A stretch of 64,000 nt of DNA, from the NCBI RefSeq assembly GCF_009827295.1, contig NZ_WTYD01000001.1, positions 1,550,001 through 1,614,000 on the forward strand. Reading direction: 5' to 3'. The stretch comes from Qipengyuania pelagi. Its GTDB lineage: Bacteria; Pseudomonadota; Alphaproteobacteria; Sphingomonadales; Sphingomonadaceae. Below, in pieces: positions 55,099 to 64,000 of the stretch. The notes beneath the pieces are model-generated. The model was not told the DNA's origin and searched no databases. It saw nothing but the letters and a program-made list of their open reading frames with translations. Made by a program: the position numbers and the translations under genes. The stretch's first letter is position 1, and the number at the start of each line of letters is the position of its first letter.

Positions 55099-56010
55099 AT
55101 GCGCATAATCTTCATGGGAACGCCCGATTTCGCGGTGCCGACATTGCAGGCGCTGGTCGATGCCGCGCATGAGGTGGTGTGCGTCTACACCCAGCCGCCC
55201 CGTCCCGGCGGACGGCGCGGGCGCGAGCTGACGCCTTCGCCGGTTCAAAGCCGCGCGGAGGATCTGGGGATCGAGGTGCGCCACCCGACCTCGCTGAAAT
55301 CCGCCGAGGAGCAGGCGCGTTTCGCGGACCTGGAGGCCGATGTCGCTATCGTCGCGGCCTATGGGCTGATCCTTCCCCAGGCAGTGCTCGACGCGCCCAA
55401 GCATGGCTGCCTCAACGTCCATGCCTCCATCCTGCCAAAATGGCGGGGCGCGGCGCCGATCCACCGGGCGATCATGGCGGGCGATCCGGTGACGGGGGTG
55501 ACGATCATGCAGATGGAAGCGGGATTGGACACCGGACCTATGCTGGCCTTCGCGAGGACGCCGGTCGAGGACAAGACGACCGGCGAACTTACCGAGGAGC
55601 TCGCCCAGATCGGCGCGCAATTGATGGTCGGCACGCTGATCGACCTCGCGGCGCTGCATCCGCTCGAACAGGACGACGACAAGGCGACCTATGCCGCCAA
55701 GATCGACAAGAGCGAGGCGCGGATCGACTGGTCGCGCCCGGCCGATGAGGTCGTGCGCCACATTCACGGCCTGTCACCCTTCCCCGGCGCGTGGTTCGAA
55801 CTCGATGGCGAGCGGGTCAAAGTCTTGCGGGCAGAACGGGTTGAGGGCGCCGGTGCCGCTCCGGGCGAGGTGCTGGACGACCGCATGACGATCGCCTGCG
55901 GGCAAGCCGCGATCCGCCCGCTTGAATTGCAGCGCGCGGGCAAGCCCCGGATGGACAGGGCGACCTTCCTGCGCGGCAAACCCGTATCGGCGGGGACCGT
56001 GCTTCCTTGA
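55099..56010 (+). CDS. fmt: Methionyl-tRNA formyltransferase
   Basis: The 303-residue enzyme formylates initiator Met-tRNA. N-terminal [14 protein letters not shown], substrate-loop [17 protein letters not shown] (catalytic N-H-D set) and [18 protein letters not shown] are present. Ends in an OB-like C-domain. The next gene truA starts within its stop codon. Confidence 0.97.
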   Translation: MRIIFMGTPDFAVPTLQALVDAAHEVVCVYTQPPRPGGRRGRELTPSPVQSRAEDLGIEVRHPTSLKSAEEQARFADLEADVAIVAAYGLILPQAVLDAPKHGCLNVHASILPKWRGAAPIHRAIMAGDPVTGVTIMQMEAGLDTGPMLAFARTPVEDKTTGELTEELAQIGAQLMVGTLIDLAALHPLEQDDDKATYAAKIDKSEARIDWSRPADEVVRHIHGLSPFPGAWFELDGERVKVLRAERVEGAGAAPGEVLDDRMTIACGQAAIRPLELQRAGKPRMDRATFLRGKPVSAGTVLP

Positions 56011-56774
56011 CCCGCTTCGCCCTCACGCTCGAATTCGACGGAACCCCTTTCTTCGGCCTCCAGCGCCAGAAGGACGGGCCGAGCGTGCAGCAGGCTGTCG
56101 AGGAGGCAGTGATGCGCGTGACGGGGGAGGAGGTGCGGATGCATAGCGCGGGCCGCACCGATGCGGGCGTCCACGCGCTCGCCATGCGCAGCCATGTCGA
56201 TATCGCAAGGGACATCGCGCCCTTCCGCCTGATGGAGGCGCTCAACGCCCATCTTCGCCCCGATCCTGTCGCGGTGACTCACTGCGAGATCGTGCCCGAC
56301 GACTGGCACGCCCGCTTTTCCTGCACGGGGCGCGCCTATGTCTATCGCATCGCCAATCGCAGGGCGCCGCTAACGCTCGAAAAAGACCGGTTGTGGCAGG
56401 TCCCGCAAGAGCTAAACCACGAGGCCATGCACCGCGCCGCGCAGGCGCTGGTGGGCTTGCACGATTTCACCACCTTCCGATCGGTCCACTGCCAGTCCGA
56501 CAGCCCGGTGAAGACGCTCGACCGGCTCGCTGTCGAGCGGGACGGAGAGGAAGTCCGCATCCACGCCGAAGCGCGCAGTTTCCTGCATCATCAGGTCCGC
56601 TCGATGGTGGGATGCCTCGCCCTCGTCGGCATGGGCCGCTGGGACGAGCCGCGCGTGGCCGAAGCACTTGCAGCGCGCGACCGTCAGGCGCTGGGGCTGA
56701 ACGCTCCGCCGCACGGGCTGTATTTCGTGCGGGCGGTGTATGGCGAAAGCGGGGATCCATCGTCCGAAAATTAG
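56007..56774 (+). CDS. truA: tRNA pseudouridine(38-40) synthase
   Basis: The 255-residue enzyme has the catalytic Asp52 in [11 protein letters not shown] and the family motifs [12 protein letters not shown] and [13 protein letters not shown]. It begins with TTG overlapping the fmt stop (TTGA), which implies coupled, possibly lowered, translation. Confidence 0.95.
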   Translation: MTRFALTLEFDGTPFFGLQRQKDGPSVQQAVEEAVMRVTGEEVRMHSAGRTDAGVHALAMRSHVDIARDIAPFRLMEALNAHLRPDPVAVTHCEIVPDDWHARFSCTGRAYVYRIANRRAPLTLEKDRLWQVPQELNHEAMHRAAQALVGLHDFTTFRSVHCQSDSPVKTLDRLAVERDGEEVRIHAEARSFLHHQVRSMVGCLALVGMGRWDEPRVAEALAARDRQALGLNAPPHGLYFVRAVYGESGDPSSEN

Positions 56775-56798
56775 CGGCTGGTGCGGTTCTCGATCGCT

Positions 56799-56894
56799 CT
56801 GGATTGCCGCGTCGCCTGTGGCTCCTCGCAATGACGAATTTCGGGTGCATTGCCCATTCCACCTCGTCATTGCGAGCGTAGCGACGCAATCCAG
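56799..56894. repeat. Palindromic intergenic repeat element
   Basis: A 96-bp inverted repeat. The left arm carries ctggattgc, gcgtcgc and ctcgcaatgacga; the right arm carries tcgtcattgcgag, gcgacgc and gcaatccag. It sits in the 192-bp truA/oxidoreductase gap and resembles widely dispersed bacterial palindromic repeats. Confidence 0.8.
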
Positions 56895-56966
56895 GACCCG
56901 CGCGCCACCAACGGTTGTGTCCACGCCGCTCCCTCCCTAACGAAGGTTGCAAAAGGAGACCCAAGG

Positions 56967-58079
56967 ATGACCACGACCGGCAAGCAACTCTTCACCACGC
57001 TCGAAGCGGACGGCACGCTCACGCTCGAAATCGCGGAAAGCACCTTTCCCGAACCCAAGAGCAATCAGGTCCTCGTGAAGATGGAGGCCGCGCCGATCAA
57101 TCCGTCCGACCTCGCCATCCTGACCGGCGCGGCGGATTTCGAGAACGCGGACTATTCGCCCGGCAAGGTCGTCGCCAAGATGCCCGAACCGTTCAATTCC
57201 GGGTCCAAGGCGCGCCATGGCCAGCGGCTTCCCGCCGGCAATGAAGGTGCGGGCACCGTGGTCGCCACGGGCGATGGCGACATGGCGAAGGCGCTGATGG
57301 GCCAGCGGGTCGCCTGCGTACCCGGAACCGCCTTCAGCGAATACGCCATCGCGGACGCCACCATGTGCCTGCCTCTCGGCGATCACAGCGCGGAAGATGG
57401 CGCGTCGAGCTTCGTCAATCCGATGACGGCGCTTGGCTTCGTCGAGAATGCCAAGATGGATGGGCAGGACGCCATCCTCCACACTGTGGGCGCGTCCAAT
57501 CTCGGCCAGATGCTCAACCGCATCTGCCAGGAGGACGGGATCAAGCTCGTCAATATCGTGCGCAAGCCCGATCAGGCGCAGATGCTCAAAAGTCAGGGCG
57601 CGGAATACGTGGTCGATTCCTCGCAGGACGATTTTGCCGCGCAGCTGCGCGACGCGATCGACGCGACGGATGCCTTTTACGGCTTCGACCCGATCGGCGG
57701 CGGCAAGATGGTCGATCACTGCTTCAAGGCGATGGAGCAGGTCGCGGTTTCGAAGATGACCGAATATTCGCGCTATGGGTCGAACCAGCAGAAGCGGATG
57801 TTCATCTATGGCCGCCTCGACATGGGGCCGACCACGCTGACGCCCAGCTACGGGTTCGGCTGGACGCTGTCGGGCTGGCTGCTGACCCCGTTCCTCCAGA
57901 ATGCGGGGATGGAGCGGGTCGTGCGGATGCGCCAGCGCGTCCTCGACAATCTAACCACGACCTTCGCCAGCTCTTACAAGAAGAAGGTCTCGCTCGAAGA
58001 GATGCTGACCAAGGACGCGATTCTCGATTATCGCCAGATGAAGACCGGCGAGAAATATCTGGTCACGCCGCAGGCCTGA
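56967..58079 (+). CDS. MDR-family quinone oxidoreductase-like protein
   Basis: The 370-residue protein has the medium-chain dehydrogenase/reductase layout: GroES-like N-domain (VLVKMEAAPINPSDL; NEGAGTVVATG) and Rossmann domain (AILHTVGASNLGQM). The zinc-binding Cys/His sites are absent, as in quinone oxidoreductases. ATG 56967 follows AAAGGAG. Substrate unknown. Confidence 0.86.
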   Translation: MTTTGKQLFTTLEADGTLTLEIAESTFPEPKSNQVLVKMEAAPINPSDLAILTGAADFENADYSPGKVVAKMPEPFNSGSKARHGQRLPAGNEGAGTVVATGDGDMAKALMGQRVACVPGTAFSEYAIADATMCLPLGDHSAEDGASSFVNPMTALGFVENAKMDGQDAILHTVGASNLGQMLNRICQEDGIKLVNIVRKPDQAQMLKSQGAEYVVDSSQDDFAAQLRDAIDATDAFYGFDPIGGGKMVDHCFKAMEQVAVSKMTEYSRYGSNQQKRMFIYGRLDMGPTTLTPSYGFGWTLSGWLLTPFLQNAGMERVVRMRQRVLDNLTTTFASSYKKKVSLEEMLTKDAILDYRQMKTGEKYLVTPQA

Positions 58080-58103
58080 TCGGGGGCCTGATCGGGGGCC
58101 TGA
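58075..58103. repeat. 12-bp tandem repeat over the oxidoreductase stop codon
   Basis: Two full copies of cctgatcggggg and a partial third. The first copy contains the stop TGA; repeats place further in-frame TGA codons behind it. Confidence 0.75.
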
Positions 58104-58113
58104 ACCCGGTCGC

Positions 58114-59091
58114 CTAATTCCCGTCGAAAGCACGCTGGATCGCGGCGAGGTCGGTGACCTCGTTCGCGATCAGCACCTGCAAGAGCAGGCGCGCCTTCTG
58201 GGGATTGAGCGCGCGCGCGGCGACGAAGCCATTGCTGTCGTCGTCGGGCTCGCGGTCCACCAGCCCCTCTTCCGCTCGGCTGGCGCGCACCACGAAGACG
58301 CCGCGTTGCCGCATCCGGCGTAAAGCCGCGCGCACGTCCTCGGGGAAGTTCCCCTCCCCCACGCCCGCCATCACGACACCGCGCGCGCCAGTGCCGACCA
58401 TGCGCTCGACCGCCGCGCCGGTCAGCCCGGCATGGGCGTGGATCACCGCCACTTCGGGTAGCTCGTTCGCCCAAGCGAAGCGCGCCGCCGCTCCCTCGCG
58501 CCAGGGGGCGCCGAACCATTCAAGCGCGGCGGGACTGACCAGCCCAAGCGATTCGCGCGGGAAACCGCGAAAGGCTTCCGCCCCGCGCGTCCTTACCTTG
58601 CGCACGTCGCGCGCCGCGAAGACGCGGTCCCCCATCACGACGAGCACGCCGCGCCCGGCGGCCTGCGGATCGCTGGCGACCCGCACCGCGTTGGCGAAAT
58701 TGCGGAGCCCGTCATACCCCACCGCATCGGCGGGCCGCATCGCGCCGACCAGCACGACCGGCTTGGTGGCGGGCAGCGTCAGGTCGAGCAGGAAGGCAGT
58801 CTCCTCCAGCGTGTCGGTCCCATGGGTGACGATGACGCCCTGGCAGGATTCGTCCGCGAGCGCTTCGAGGATCGCGGCGTGGAGCGGCGCCCAGACCTGC
58901 GGCCCGATATCCGCCGAATCGATATTGGCGATCTGCCGCCCCGACAGCTCGGCCTCCAGGCCGAGATCGCCGACATCCTCGAGATAGGCGTCAATCCCGA
59001 TCTCACCCGCGCGATAATCCTTGGCGATCGCGGAGCCCGCGATCCCCGCGATCGTGCCTCCGGTGGCGAGAACGGTGAGCCTGGTCGTCAT
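58114..59091 (-). CDS. L-asparaginase
   Basis: The 325-residue enzyme has the nucleophile Thr region ATGGTIAG at the N-terminus and the second Thr-Asp site VTHGTDTLEET. VLVGAMRPADAVGYDG is also typical. No signal peptide was seen, so it is probably cytosolic despite type II-like motifs. It hydrolyses asparagine to aspartate plus ammonia. Confidence 0.93.
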   Translation of the reverse strand: MTTRLTVLATGGTIAGIAGSAIAKDYRAGEIGIDAYLEDVGDLGLEAELSGRQIANIDSADIGPQVWAPLHAAILEALADESCQGVIVTHGTDTLEETAFLLDLTLPATKPVVLVGAMRPADAVGYDGLRNFANAVRVASDPQAAGRGVLVVMGDRVFAARDVRKVRTRGAEAFRGFPRESLGLVSPAALEWFGAPWREGAAARFAWANELPEVAVIHAHAGLTGAAVERMVGTGARGVVMAGVGEGNFPEDVRAALRRMRQRGVFVVRASRAEEGLVDREPDDDSNGFVAARALNPQKARLLLQVLIANEVTDLAAIQRAFDGN

Positions 59092-59184
59092 GTCGCGCGC
59101 TCTAGGGCGCGTGGCGCATCCTCGGCAATTGCTTTTCGCCTCCGCCGCGCTATGTGCCCCCTCACGCTTCCCCGATCGGGACGC

Positions 59185-59260
59185 GGGCGCTTAGCTCAGT
59201 TGGTAGAGCATCTCGTTTACACCGAGAGGGTCGGCGGTTCGAGCCCGTCAGCGCCCACCA
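59185..59260 (+). tRNA. tRNA-Val (anticodon TAC)
   Basis: A 76-nt cloverleaf with acceptor GGGCGCT / AGCGCCC, discriminator A and encoded CCA; D-loop TAGCTCAGTTGGTAGAGC, anticodon stem TCTCG/CGAGA with loop TTTACAC (anticodon TAC), and T-loop GGTTCGAGCC. Confidence 0.95.
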
Positions 59261-59273
59261 TCTCCTCGTCGCT

Positions 59274-59801
59274 TCAAATCCTCTTGCGGGCGCTCAGGCG
59301 CAACGGCACGCCCGGAGCCGCGATCCGAAACTCCATGGCCGACAGCGCGGTCCGCGCGCTGCTTTGCAGGCAGCGCCATACCGTATCCGGCAGCGGGCTT
59401 CGTCGCACGGTATCCAGCACGCAAACCGCCCCGATCCTGGCGCCGCTTCGCGTCACGATCGGAAGGCCCGCATAAAATCGCAGGCTTTGGGTGCCCGTGA
59501 CGAACGGATTGTCGCGAAAGCGCCGATCTGACGTCGTGTCGCAGACCTCCAAGGGTATGGGATAGCGGATCGTATAATCACAGAAGGCGAATTCGCGTGG
59601 CATTACTGCCGCGGCGAGCCCGGACCGCCCGTAGAACCACTGGACGTCTTTTCCGACCACCGTAATGGCCGCGAACGGGCAGCCCGAAATGCGACGAAGA
59701 TCCTGCGCCAAACCGTCAAGATACCGGTCGATGGGCAATCCGAGCGCCCCGATCCTCGCGGTTTCCTCAATCCTGACCGCTTCCGACACGTACGAACCCA
59801 T
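59274..59801 (-). CDS. Stand-alone GAF-domain protein
   Basis: A 175-residue protein consisting of one GAF domain: N-terminal RIEETARIGALGLP, FCDYTIRYPIPLEVCDTTSDRRFRDNPFV and LRFYAGLPIVTRSGARIGAVCVLD (shown for the RFYAGxPI and GxxxGxxCVLD cores). GAF domains bind small ligands or chromophores; no effector domain is attached. ATG 59801 follows GGGGAAG; a TTG six codons upstream is possible. Confidence 0.85.
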   Translation of the reverse strand: MGSYVSEAVRIEETARIGALGLPIDRYLDGLAQDLRRISGCPFAAITVVGKDVQWFYGRSGLAAAVMPREFAFCDYTIRYPIPLEVCDTTSDRRFRDNPFVTGTQSLRFYAGLPIVTRSGARIGAVCVLDTVRRSPLPDTVWRCLQSSARTALSAMEFRIAAPGVPLRLSARKRI

Positions 59802-59953
59802 GCGGGCTTCCCCAAACAAGTTACCGGTGGGATTGCCTGGGACATCGATCCTACGATACTGTTAATTCGTAGTAATTCGTCCTGTTTCGCGTATTTTTAT
59901 ACCCGCGATCACTGATTTTCGATTTTATATGCCCGCCAATCAGTTGTCGCTGA

Positions 59954-59966
59954 TCGTATAATACGA
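59954..59966. promoter_or_regulatory. Palindrome TCGTATAATACGA in the GAF/TlpA gap
   Basis: Perfect 13-bp palindrome including TATAAT, in the AT-rich 185-bp gap between the GAF gene and the TlpA-like gene. Possible promoter or operator for the GAF gene. Confidence 0.35.
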
Positions 59967-59986
59967 GTTTCAAGGATCGCGGATAG

Positions 59987-60565
59987 TCAGTTGGACGATG
60001 CGATCGCCTCGTCGAGCGCGGCGCGCACTTCGGGATCAGCCCAATCCAGATCGCCGGTCACCCGCCAGATTTCGCGCCCGCCCGCATCATAGAGAACGGT
60101 GGTGGGCAGATTGCCCGAAAGAGCGAAGCTCAAGGCGGTTTCGGTGTCGAGCCACGGTTCGAGATAGGCGAAATCGCGTTCGGCAAAGAAAGGTTCGACC
60201 ACCTCCGCGCCCTGCAAGTCCTGGCTCGCCACAATGACCCGCAGATCGCCGTCGTAATCGCTCGCCAGATCGTCGAGCAGGGGCATCTCCTTGACGCAGG
60301 GCGCGCACCAGGTGGCCCACAGGTTCAGCAGGACGGGCTGGCCCTGAAGCGCGCCCAAATTGAGCGTGCGGCCATCGGGATGCGTCAGATTGACGGCAGG
60401 CATCAGCTCACCAGCCTTGCTGCGGTCGATCTCTCCGGTGGGGGCGGCGGCAGCCGCGGCGGGAGTTTCTTGCGCGGGTTCGGCCGTGTCCCTATCGCAA
60501 CCGCCCAAGGCTGCCAGAAGGACGAATGCGAACGTGAGCGAAGACCGGGACGAGAAGACGGGCAC
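59987..60565 (-). CDS. TlpA-like thiol-disulfide lipoprotein
   Basis: The 192-residue protein has a lipoprotein signal ([12 protein letters not shown]), an Ala-rich spacer and a TlpA/thioredoxin domain with [13 protein letters not shown] and cis-Pro in NLPTTVLYD. It reduces periplasmic disulfides, often for cytochrome c maturation. GTG 60565 is preferred; a TTG four codons upstream is possible. The 5' end overlaps that of argH. Confidence 0.9.
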   Translation of the reverse strand: MPVFSSRSSLTFAFVLLAALGGCDRDTAEPAQETPAAAAAAPTGEIDRSKAGELMPAVNLTHPDGRTLNLGALQGQPVLLNLWATWCAPCVKEMPLLDDLASDYDGDLRVIVASQDLQGAEVVEPFFAERDFAYLEPWLDTETALSFALSGNLPTTVLYDAGGREIWRVTGDLDWADPEVRAALDEAIASSN

Positions 60566-61958
60566 GGCAGGTTCCAATGCGATGTGGGGCGGCAGGTTCG
60601 CCGCCGGGCCTAGCGCGATCATGCGCGAAATCAACGCTTCGATCCCGTTCGACAAGGCGCTCTGGCGGCAGGACATCGCGGGCAGCCGCGCCCATGTCGC
60701 CATGCTGGCGGCGCAGGGCATCGTCACGCCCGACGATGCGGCGACGATCGATGAGGGGCTGGCCCGGATCGCCGAGGAATACGAGCGCGACGGCGTGCCC
60801 GAGGACTGGGATCTCGAGGATATCCACATGACGGTGGAATCGCGCCTGTCCGAACTGGTCGGGCCGGTCGCCGGGCGGCTCCACACCGCGCGCAGCCGCA
60901 ACGATCAGGTGGCGACCGATTTCCGCCTCTGGGTGCGCGAGGCCAGTCTGCGCGCCGAAGCGGGGCTGGAGGCGCTGCAACGCGCGCTCGTCACCCGCGC
61001 CGGAGAACATGCTGACAGCATCATGCCGGGCTTCACTCACTTGCAGACCGCGCAGCCGGTGACTCTCGGCCACCATCTCATGGCCTCTTACGAGATGACG
61101 AAGCGCGACCGCAGCCGGTTTTCCGACGCGCGGGCGCGGATGGACGAATGCCCGCTTGGCAGTGCAGCGCTGGCGGGCACCGGCTTCCCGATCGACCGCG
61201 AGGCGACCGCGCGGGCACTCGGCTTCGCGGAGCCCACGCGCAACAGCCTCGATGCCGTGTCCGACCGCGATTTCGCGATGGACTACCTTCAAGCGGCCAG
61301 CCAGTGCGCCATCCACCTCTCGCGCCTCGCCGAGGAACTGATCCTGTGGGCCAGCCAGCCCTTCGGCTTCGTCCGCCTGCCCGATACGCTGTCCACCGGC
61401 AGCTCGATCATGCCGCAGAAGAAGAACCCCGATGCCGCCGAACTGGTGCGCGGCCATGCAGGGCGCATCATCGGTTGCGCGACATCGCTGATGATCACGA
61501 TGAAGGGCCTTCCGCTCGCCTATTCCAAGGACATGCAGGACGACAAGCCGCCCGTATTCGAGGCGGCGGGCCTGCTCGACCTGTGCCTCGCCGCGACGGC
61601 GGGCATGATCGCCGACAGCGAGTTCAGGACCGACCGGATGCGGCAGGCGGCGGAAATGGGCTTCGCCACCGCGACCGATCTCGCCGACTGGCTTGTGCGC
61701 GAGGCGGACATCCCGTTCCGCGAAGCGCACCACATCACCGGCGCTGCGGTAAAATTAGCCGAGAGCCGCAATGTGGCGCTGGATGCCTTGCCGCTTCAGG
61801 ATTTGCAGGCCATCGACGCGCGGATCGACGATCGCGTGTTCGCCGCGCTGTCGGTCGACGCATCGGTCGCGGCGCGCGCCAGCTATGGCGGAACCGCGCC
61901 GGACGAGGTACGCAAGCGCGTGGCCGAAGCGCGCGCCGCGTTGGGAATGGAGAAGTGA
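60534..61958 (+). CDS. argH: Argininosuccinate lyase
   Basis: The 474-residue enzyme of arginine synthesis has [26 protein letters not shown] and the [15 protein letters not shown] signature loop. GTG 60534 gives a short polar leader before MWGGRF, as in relatives; ATG 60582 is an alternative. It heads an argH - lipoprotein - lysA operon. Confidence 0.95.
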   Translation: MSEDRDEKTGTAGSNAMWGGRFAAGPSAIMREINASIPFDKALWRQDIAGSRAHVAMLAAQGIVTPDDAATIDEGLARIAEEYERDGVPEDWDLEDIHMTVESRLSELVGPVAGRLHTARSRNDQVATDFRLWVREASLRAEAGLEALQRALVTRAGEHADSIMPGFTHLQTAQPVTLGHHLMASYEMTKRDRSRFSDARARMDECPLGSAALAGTGFPIDREATARALGFAEPTRNSLDAVSDRDFAMDYLQAASQCAIHLSRLAEELILWASQPFGFVRLPDTLSTGSSIMPQKKNPDAAELVRGHAGRIIGCATSLMITMKGLPLAYSKDMQDDKPPVFEAAGLLDLCLAATAGMIADSEFRTDRMRQAAEMGFATATDLADWLVREADIPFREAHHITGAAVKLAESRNVALDALPLQDLQAIDARIDDRVFAALSVDASVAARASYGGTAPDEVRKRVAEARAALGMEK

Positions 61959-62194
61959 TGCGCCGTCTGATTATCCTGACCAGTGGCGCCCTCCTTGCCG
62001 GATGCGGCCAGCAGGCCGCGCTGGAACCGCCGCCGGGCGAAAGCCTGCCGCCCGCTCCCTATGGGAGCGCGGAGCGGCCCGATGCCGAGGACCTGCTCGA
62101 ACTGGACCCCCAGGCCGCGCCCGAACGCAGCGTCGAACTGCGCCGTCGCAGCGAGGAGCGTGAGGACAATCCCTTCGACCTGCCGCCCGAATGA
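61958..62194 (+). CDS. Small LptM-like lipoprotein between argH and lysA
   Basis: A 78-residue protein with signal peptide and lipobox ALLAGC, then GQQAALEPPPGESLPP and an acidic tail. The GCGQxxxLxxP core after the lipobox resembles LptM (YifL), a lipoprotein that helps LptD mature. LptM genes are commonly next to lysA. Start and argH stop overlap by one base. Confidence 0.7.
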   Translation: MRRLIILTSGALLAGCGQQAALEPPPGESLPPAPYGSAERPDAEDLLELDPQAAPERSVELRRRSEEREDNPFDLPPE

Positions 62195-62278
62195 AAGCAT
62201 TCAGATCATAGACGCAGGCGATAGGCGCAAAGCAAGCCTTGCTCGACAGCGCGGCAAAGCTTCGCCAATGGCGCGCCC

Positions 62279-63541
62279 ATGGATCATTTTCAGCTTCGCG
62301 ACGGCGTCCTCCACGCAGAAGACGTTCCTCTTCCCCACATCGCCGAAGAGGTCGGCACGCCGGTCTATGTCTATTCGCGCGCGACACTGGTGCGCCATGC
62401 CCACGTCTTTCGCGACGCGCTGAGCGGGCTCGACGATCCGCACATCGCCTTCGCCGTCAAATCAAACCCCAATCTCGCCGTCCTGCGCGTGTTGGCGAAC
62501 GAGGGCTATGGGGCCGATGTCGTTTCGGGCGGCGAGCTGGCGCGAGCGCTGGCAGCGGGTATGAAGCCGGAAGGCGTGGTCTTCAGCGGCGTCGGCAAAA
62601 CCCACGCCGAGCTGCTCCAGGGCCTCGAAGCCGGGATCGGGCAGTTCAATATCGAGAGCGAGGAAGAGGGCTACGAACTGGCCGCGATCGCCCGCCGGCA
62701 GGGGATGACAGCCCGCTGCGCCCTGCGCGTCAATCCCGATGTCGATGCCGAGACGCACGAAAAGATCTCGACCGGCAAGCGCGAGAACAAGTTCGGTGTC
62801 CCCTATGATCGCGCCATTCAGCTCTACGCCGCGATGTCGGCGGAGGAAGGCCTCGATATGCGCGGGATCGCGGTTCATATCGGCAGCCAGCTGCAAAGCC
62901 TCGAACCGCTCGAAACCGCGTTTCTGAAGGTTGGAGCGCTGGTCCGCGATCTGCGCGCTCAGGGCTGCGCCGTCACCCATGTCGATCTGGGAGGGGGGCT
63001 CGGCGTCAGCTATCGCGAAGAGGAGACACCTCCCAGCCCCGCCGAATACGGTGCGATGGTCGCGCGCGTGACGAAGGATTGGGGTGTCCGCCTGATATTC
63101 GAGCCCGGACGCGTGATCGCCGCCAATGCGGGCGTGTTGCTGGCCCGTGTCATCCGGTCGAAACGCAGCGGCAACGGTCCGCCCTTCCTCGTCGTCGACG
63201 CCGCGATGAACGATCTCGCCCGCCCCGCAATGTATGGCGCATGGCACGATTTCGCCGCGGTCGCGCCCGATGGGACGCGCACCACCGCCCATATTGTCGG
63301 CCCGATCTGCGAAACGGGCGACACCTTCGCGATGGACCGGGATTGCGACACGCTGGCGGCGGGCGATCTCGCCGTCTTCCGCAGCGCGGGCGCCTATGGA
63401 GCGACCATGGCGTCGAGCTACAATTCACGCGGTTTCGTGCCCGAGGTGCTGGTCGATGGCGATCGCTATGCGGTGGTCGCCGACCGGATCGCGCCTGGTG
63501 CGATCATGGAATCCGAGCGCGTTCCGGACTGGCTGACGTGA
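62279..63541 (+). CDS. lysA: Diaminopimelate decarboxylase
   Basis: The 420-residue PLP enzyme makes lysine from meso-diaminopimelate. PLP Lys61 is in FAVKSNPN, HIGSQL and GGGLGVSY are present, and the active Cys is in GPICETGDTF. Starts MDHFQLRDG. Its stop overlaps the next gene's GTG. Confidence 0.97.
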   Translation: MDHFQLRDGVLHAEDVPLPHIAEEVGTPVYVYSRATLVRHAHVFRDALSGLDDPHIAFAVKSNPNLAVLRVLANEGYGADVVSGGELARALAAGMKPEGVVFSGVGKTHAELLQGLEAGIGQFNIESEEEGYELAAIARRQGMTARCALRVNPDVDAETHEKISTGKRENKFGVPYDRAIQLYAAMSAEEGLDMRGIAVHIGSQLQSLEPLETAFLKVGALVRDLRAQGCAVTHVDLGGGLGVSYREEETPPSPAEYGAMVARVTKDWGVRLIFEPGRVIAANAGVLLARVIRSKRSGNGPPFLVVDAAMNDLARPAMYGAWHDFAAVAPDGTRTTAHIVGPICETGDTFAMDRDCDTLAAGDLAVFRSAGAYGATMASSYNSRGFVPEVLVDGDRYAVVADRIAPGAIMESERVPDWLT

Positions 63542-64000
63542 ACGGCCTGCCTCTGCTCCACCGACTGGAAGGCGCGCGGATCGTCCTCGTCGGAGATTGC
63601 GCGATGGCGGAGGCCAAGCGGCGGCTGGTGGAACGCGCAGGCGGCACCTGCGTGAGCGAGGCCGAAGCGCATCAGGCGCGGCTGGGCTTCGTGGCGCTGG
63701 ACGATGGGCGCGAGGCGGAGGCCGCTGCCTTGCGGCTCAAGCGTCAGGGGTTGCTGGTCAATGTCGCGGACCGACCTGAGCTTTGCGATTTCACTTTGCC
63801 GAGCGTGCTGGAACGTGGCCCGATCACCGTGGCGGTGGCGACGGGTGGGGCATCGGCAGGGCTGGCGAAACAGCTGCGGCTGGCGCTCGAACGGATCTTG
63901 CCGGCATCTTTGGGCGCTCTCGCCTCGCGGCTGGGGGACGCGAGACAGGGAATGCGCGATCGCTGGCCCGATGGGGGTGAGCGGCGGCGCGCGCTCGATG
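63538..64000 (+). CDS. Precorrin-2 dehydrogenase / sirohydrochlorin ferrochelatase-like protein (3' truncated)
   Basis: The visible 154 residues resemble the CysG N-terminal/Met8 domain: LPLLHRLEGARIVLVGD with the Rossmann glycine region, VNVADRPELCDFTLPSVLERGPITVAVATGGASAGLAKQLR (core LPSxxxRGPxxVAVxTxGxSP/A). It oxidises precorrin-2 toward siroheme. GTG start overlaps the lysA stop by 4 bp. The 3' end lies outside the window, so a CysG fusion cannot be excluded. Confidence 0.85.
   Translation, partial: MNGLPLLHRLEGARIVLVGDCAMAEAKRRLVERAGGTCVSEAEAHQARLGFVALDDGREAEAAALRLKRQGLLVNVADRPELCDFTLPSVLERGPITVAVATGGASAGLAKQLRLALERILPASLGALASRLGDARQGMRDRWPDGGERRRALD

Overview
The window is chromosomal DNA from a high-GC alphaproteobacterium, most likely Sphingomonadales and probably an Erythrobacteraceae-type organism. 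This is an inference from several things seen together: a CcrM (GANTC) methyltransferase, the ChvG/ChvI - HprK - RapZ - PTS cluster beside pckA, a pnt operon led by a short aa3-oxidase subunit IV-like peptide, short overlapping genes and many GTG/TTG starts. No phage, insertion sequence, CRISPR array, rRNA or plasmid function was seen. One tRNA gene is present.

Layout. 1-9.3 kb: truncated GGDEF/EAL protein, glmS, a DMT exporter, a solitary cpaF-type ATPase, small membrane and lipoprotein genes, an ABA4-like protein, an NAD(P)-binding protein and a dGTPase-like protein. 9.3-16.2 kb: secreted subtilase, a racemase-family protein, a tandem pair of small exported paralogues, and the transhydrogenase genes (pntB, pntAB, pntAA) with a fasciclin lipoprotein gene between pntAB and pntAA. 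16.2-22.5 kb: NtrC-like regulator with an altered GAFTGA loop, hemerythrin protein, SDR, PhoD-like phosphatase, folP, flavin reductase. 22.5-31.2 kb: ccrM with a striking upstream region, SDR-rnhB, sugar dehydrogenase, GNAT, DUF1285-NUDIX-cca operon, exported repeat protein. 31.2-43.5 kb: parC, PfpI-like protein, MscS-like channel, ferredoxin plus two cysteine desulfurases, hydrolase, TonB-like protein, DUF3597, DUF885 lipoprotein, small coiled-coil protein, cold-shock protein. 43.8-51.1 kb: pckA, then chvI-chvG-hprK-rapZ-EIIA-HPr-rRNA/tRNA methyltransferase. 51.1-64 kb: rmuC, copper-storage-like protein, def and recR divergent from fmt-truA, quinone oxidoreductase, asparaginase, tRNA-Val, GAF protein, TlpA-like protein divergent from argH-lptM-like-lysA, and a truncated siroheme synthase N-terminal domain.

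How the genes work together. The 43.8-50.3 kb block joins cell-envelope/acid sensing (ChvGI) to a regulatory phosphotransferase chain (HprK acting on HPr, EIIA-Man, RapZ) and gluconeogenesis (PckA). def/fmt/truA/recR and parC/cca/rnhB are housekeeping information genes. argH-lysA supply arginine and lysine/peptidoglycan precursors. The most unusual sites are: the ccrM upstream region, with four GANTC sites and one perfect DnaA box; repeat elements read through in frame in pntB and in the NUDIX gene; a cysteine desulfurase with no canonical start codon before its conserved N-terminus; and a family of small paired exported proteins sharing a CMAGRM motif.
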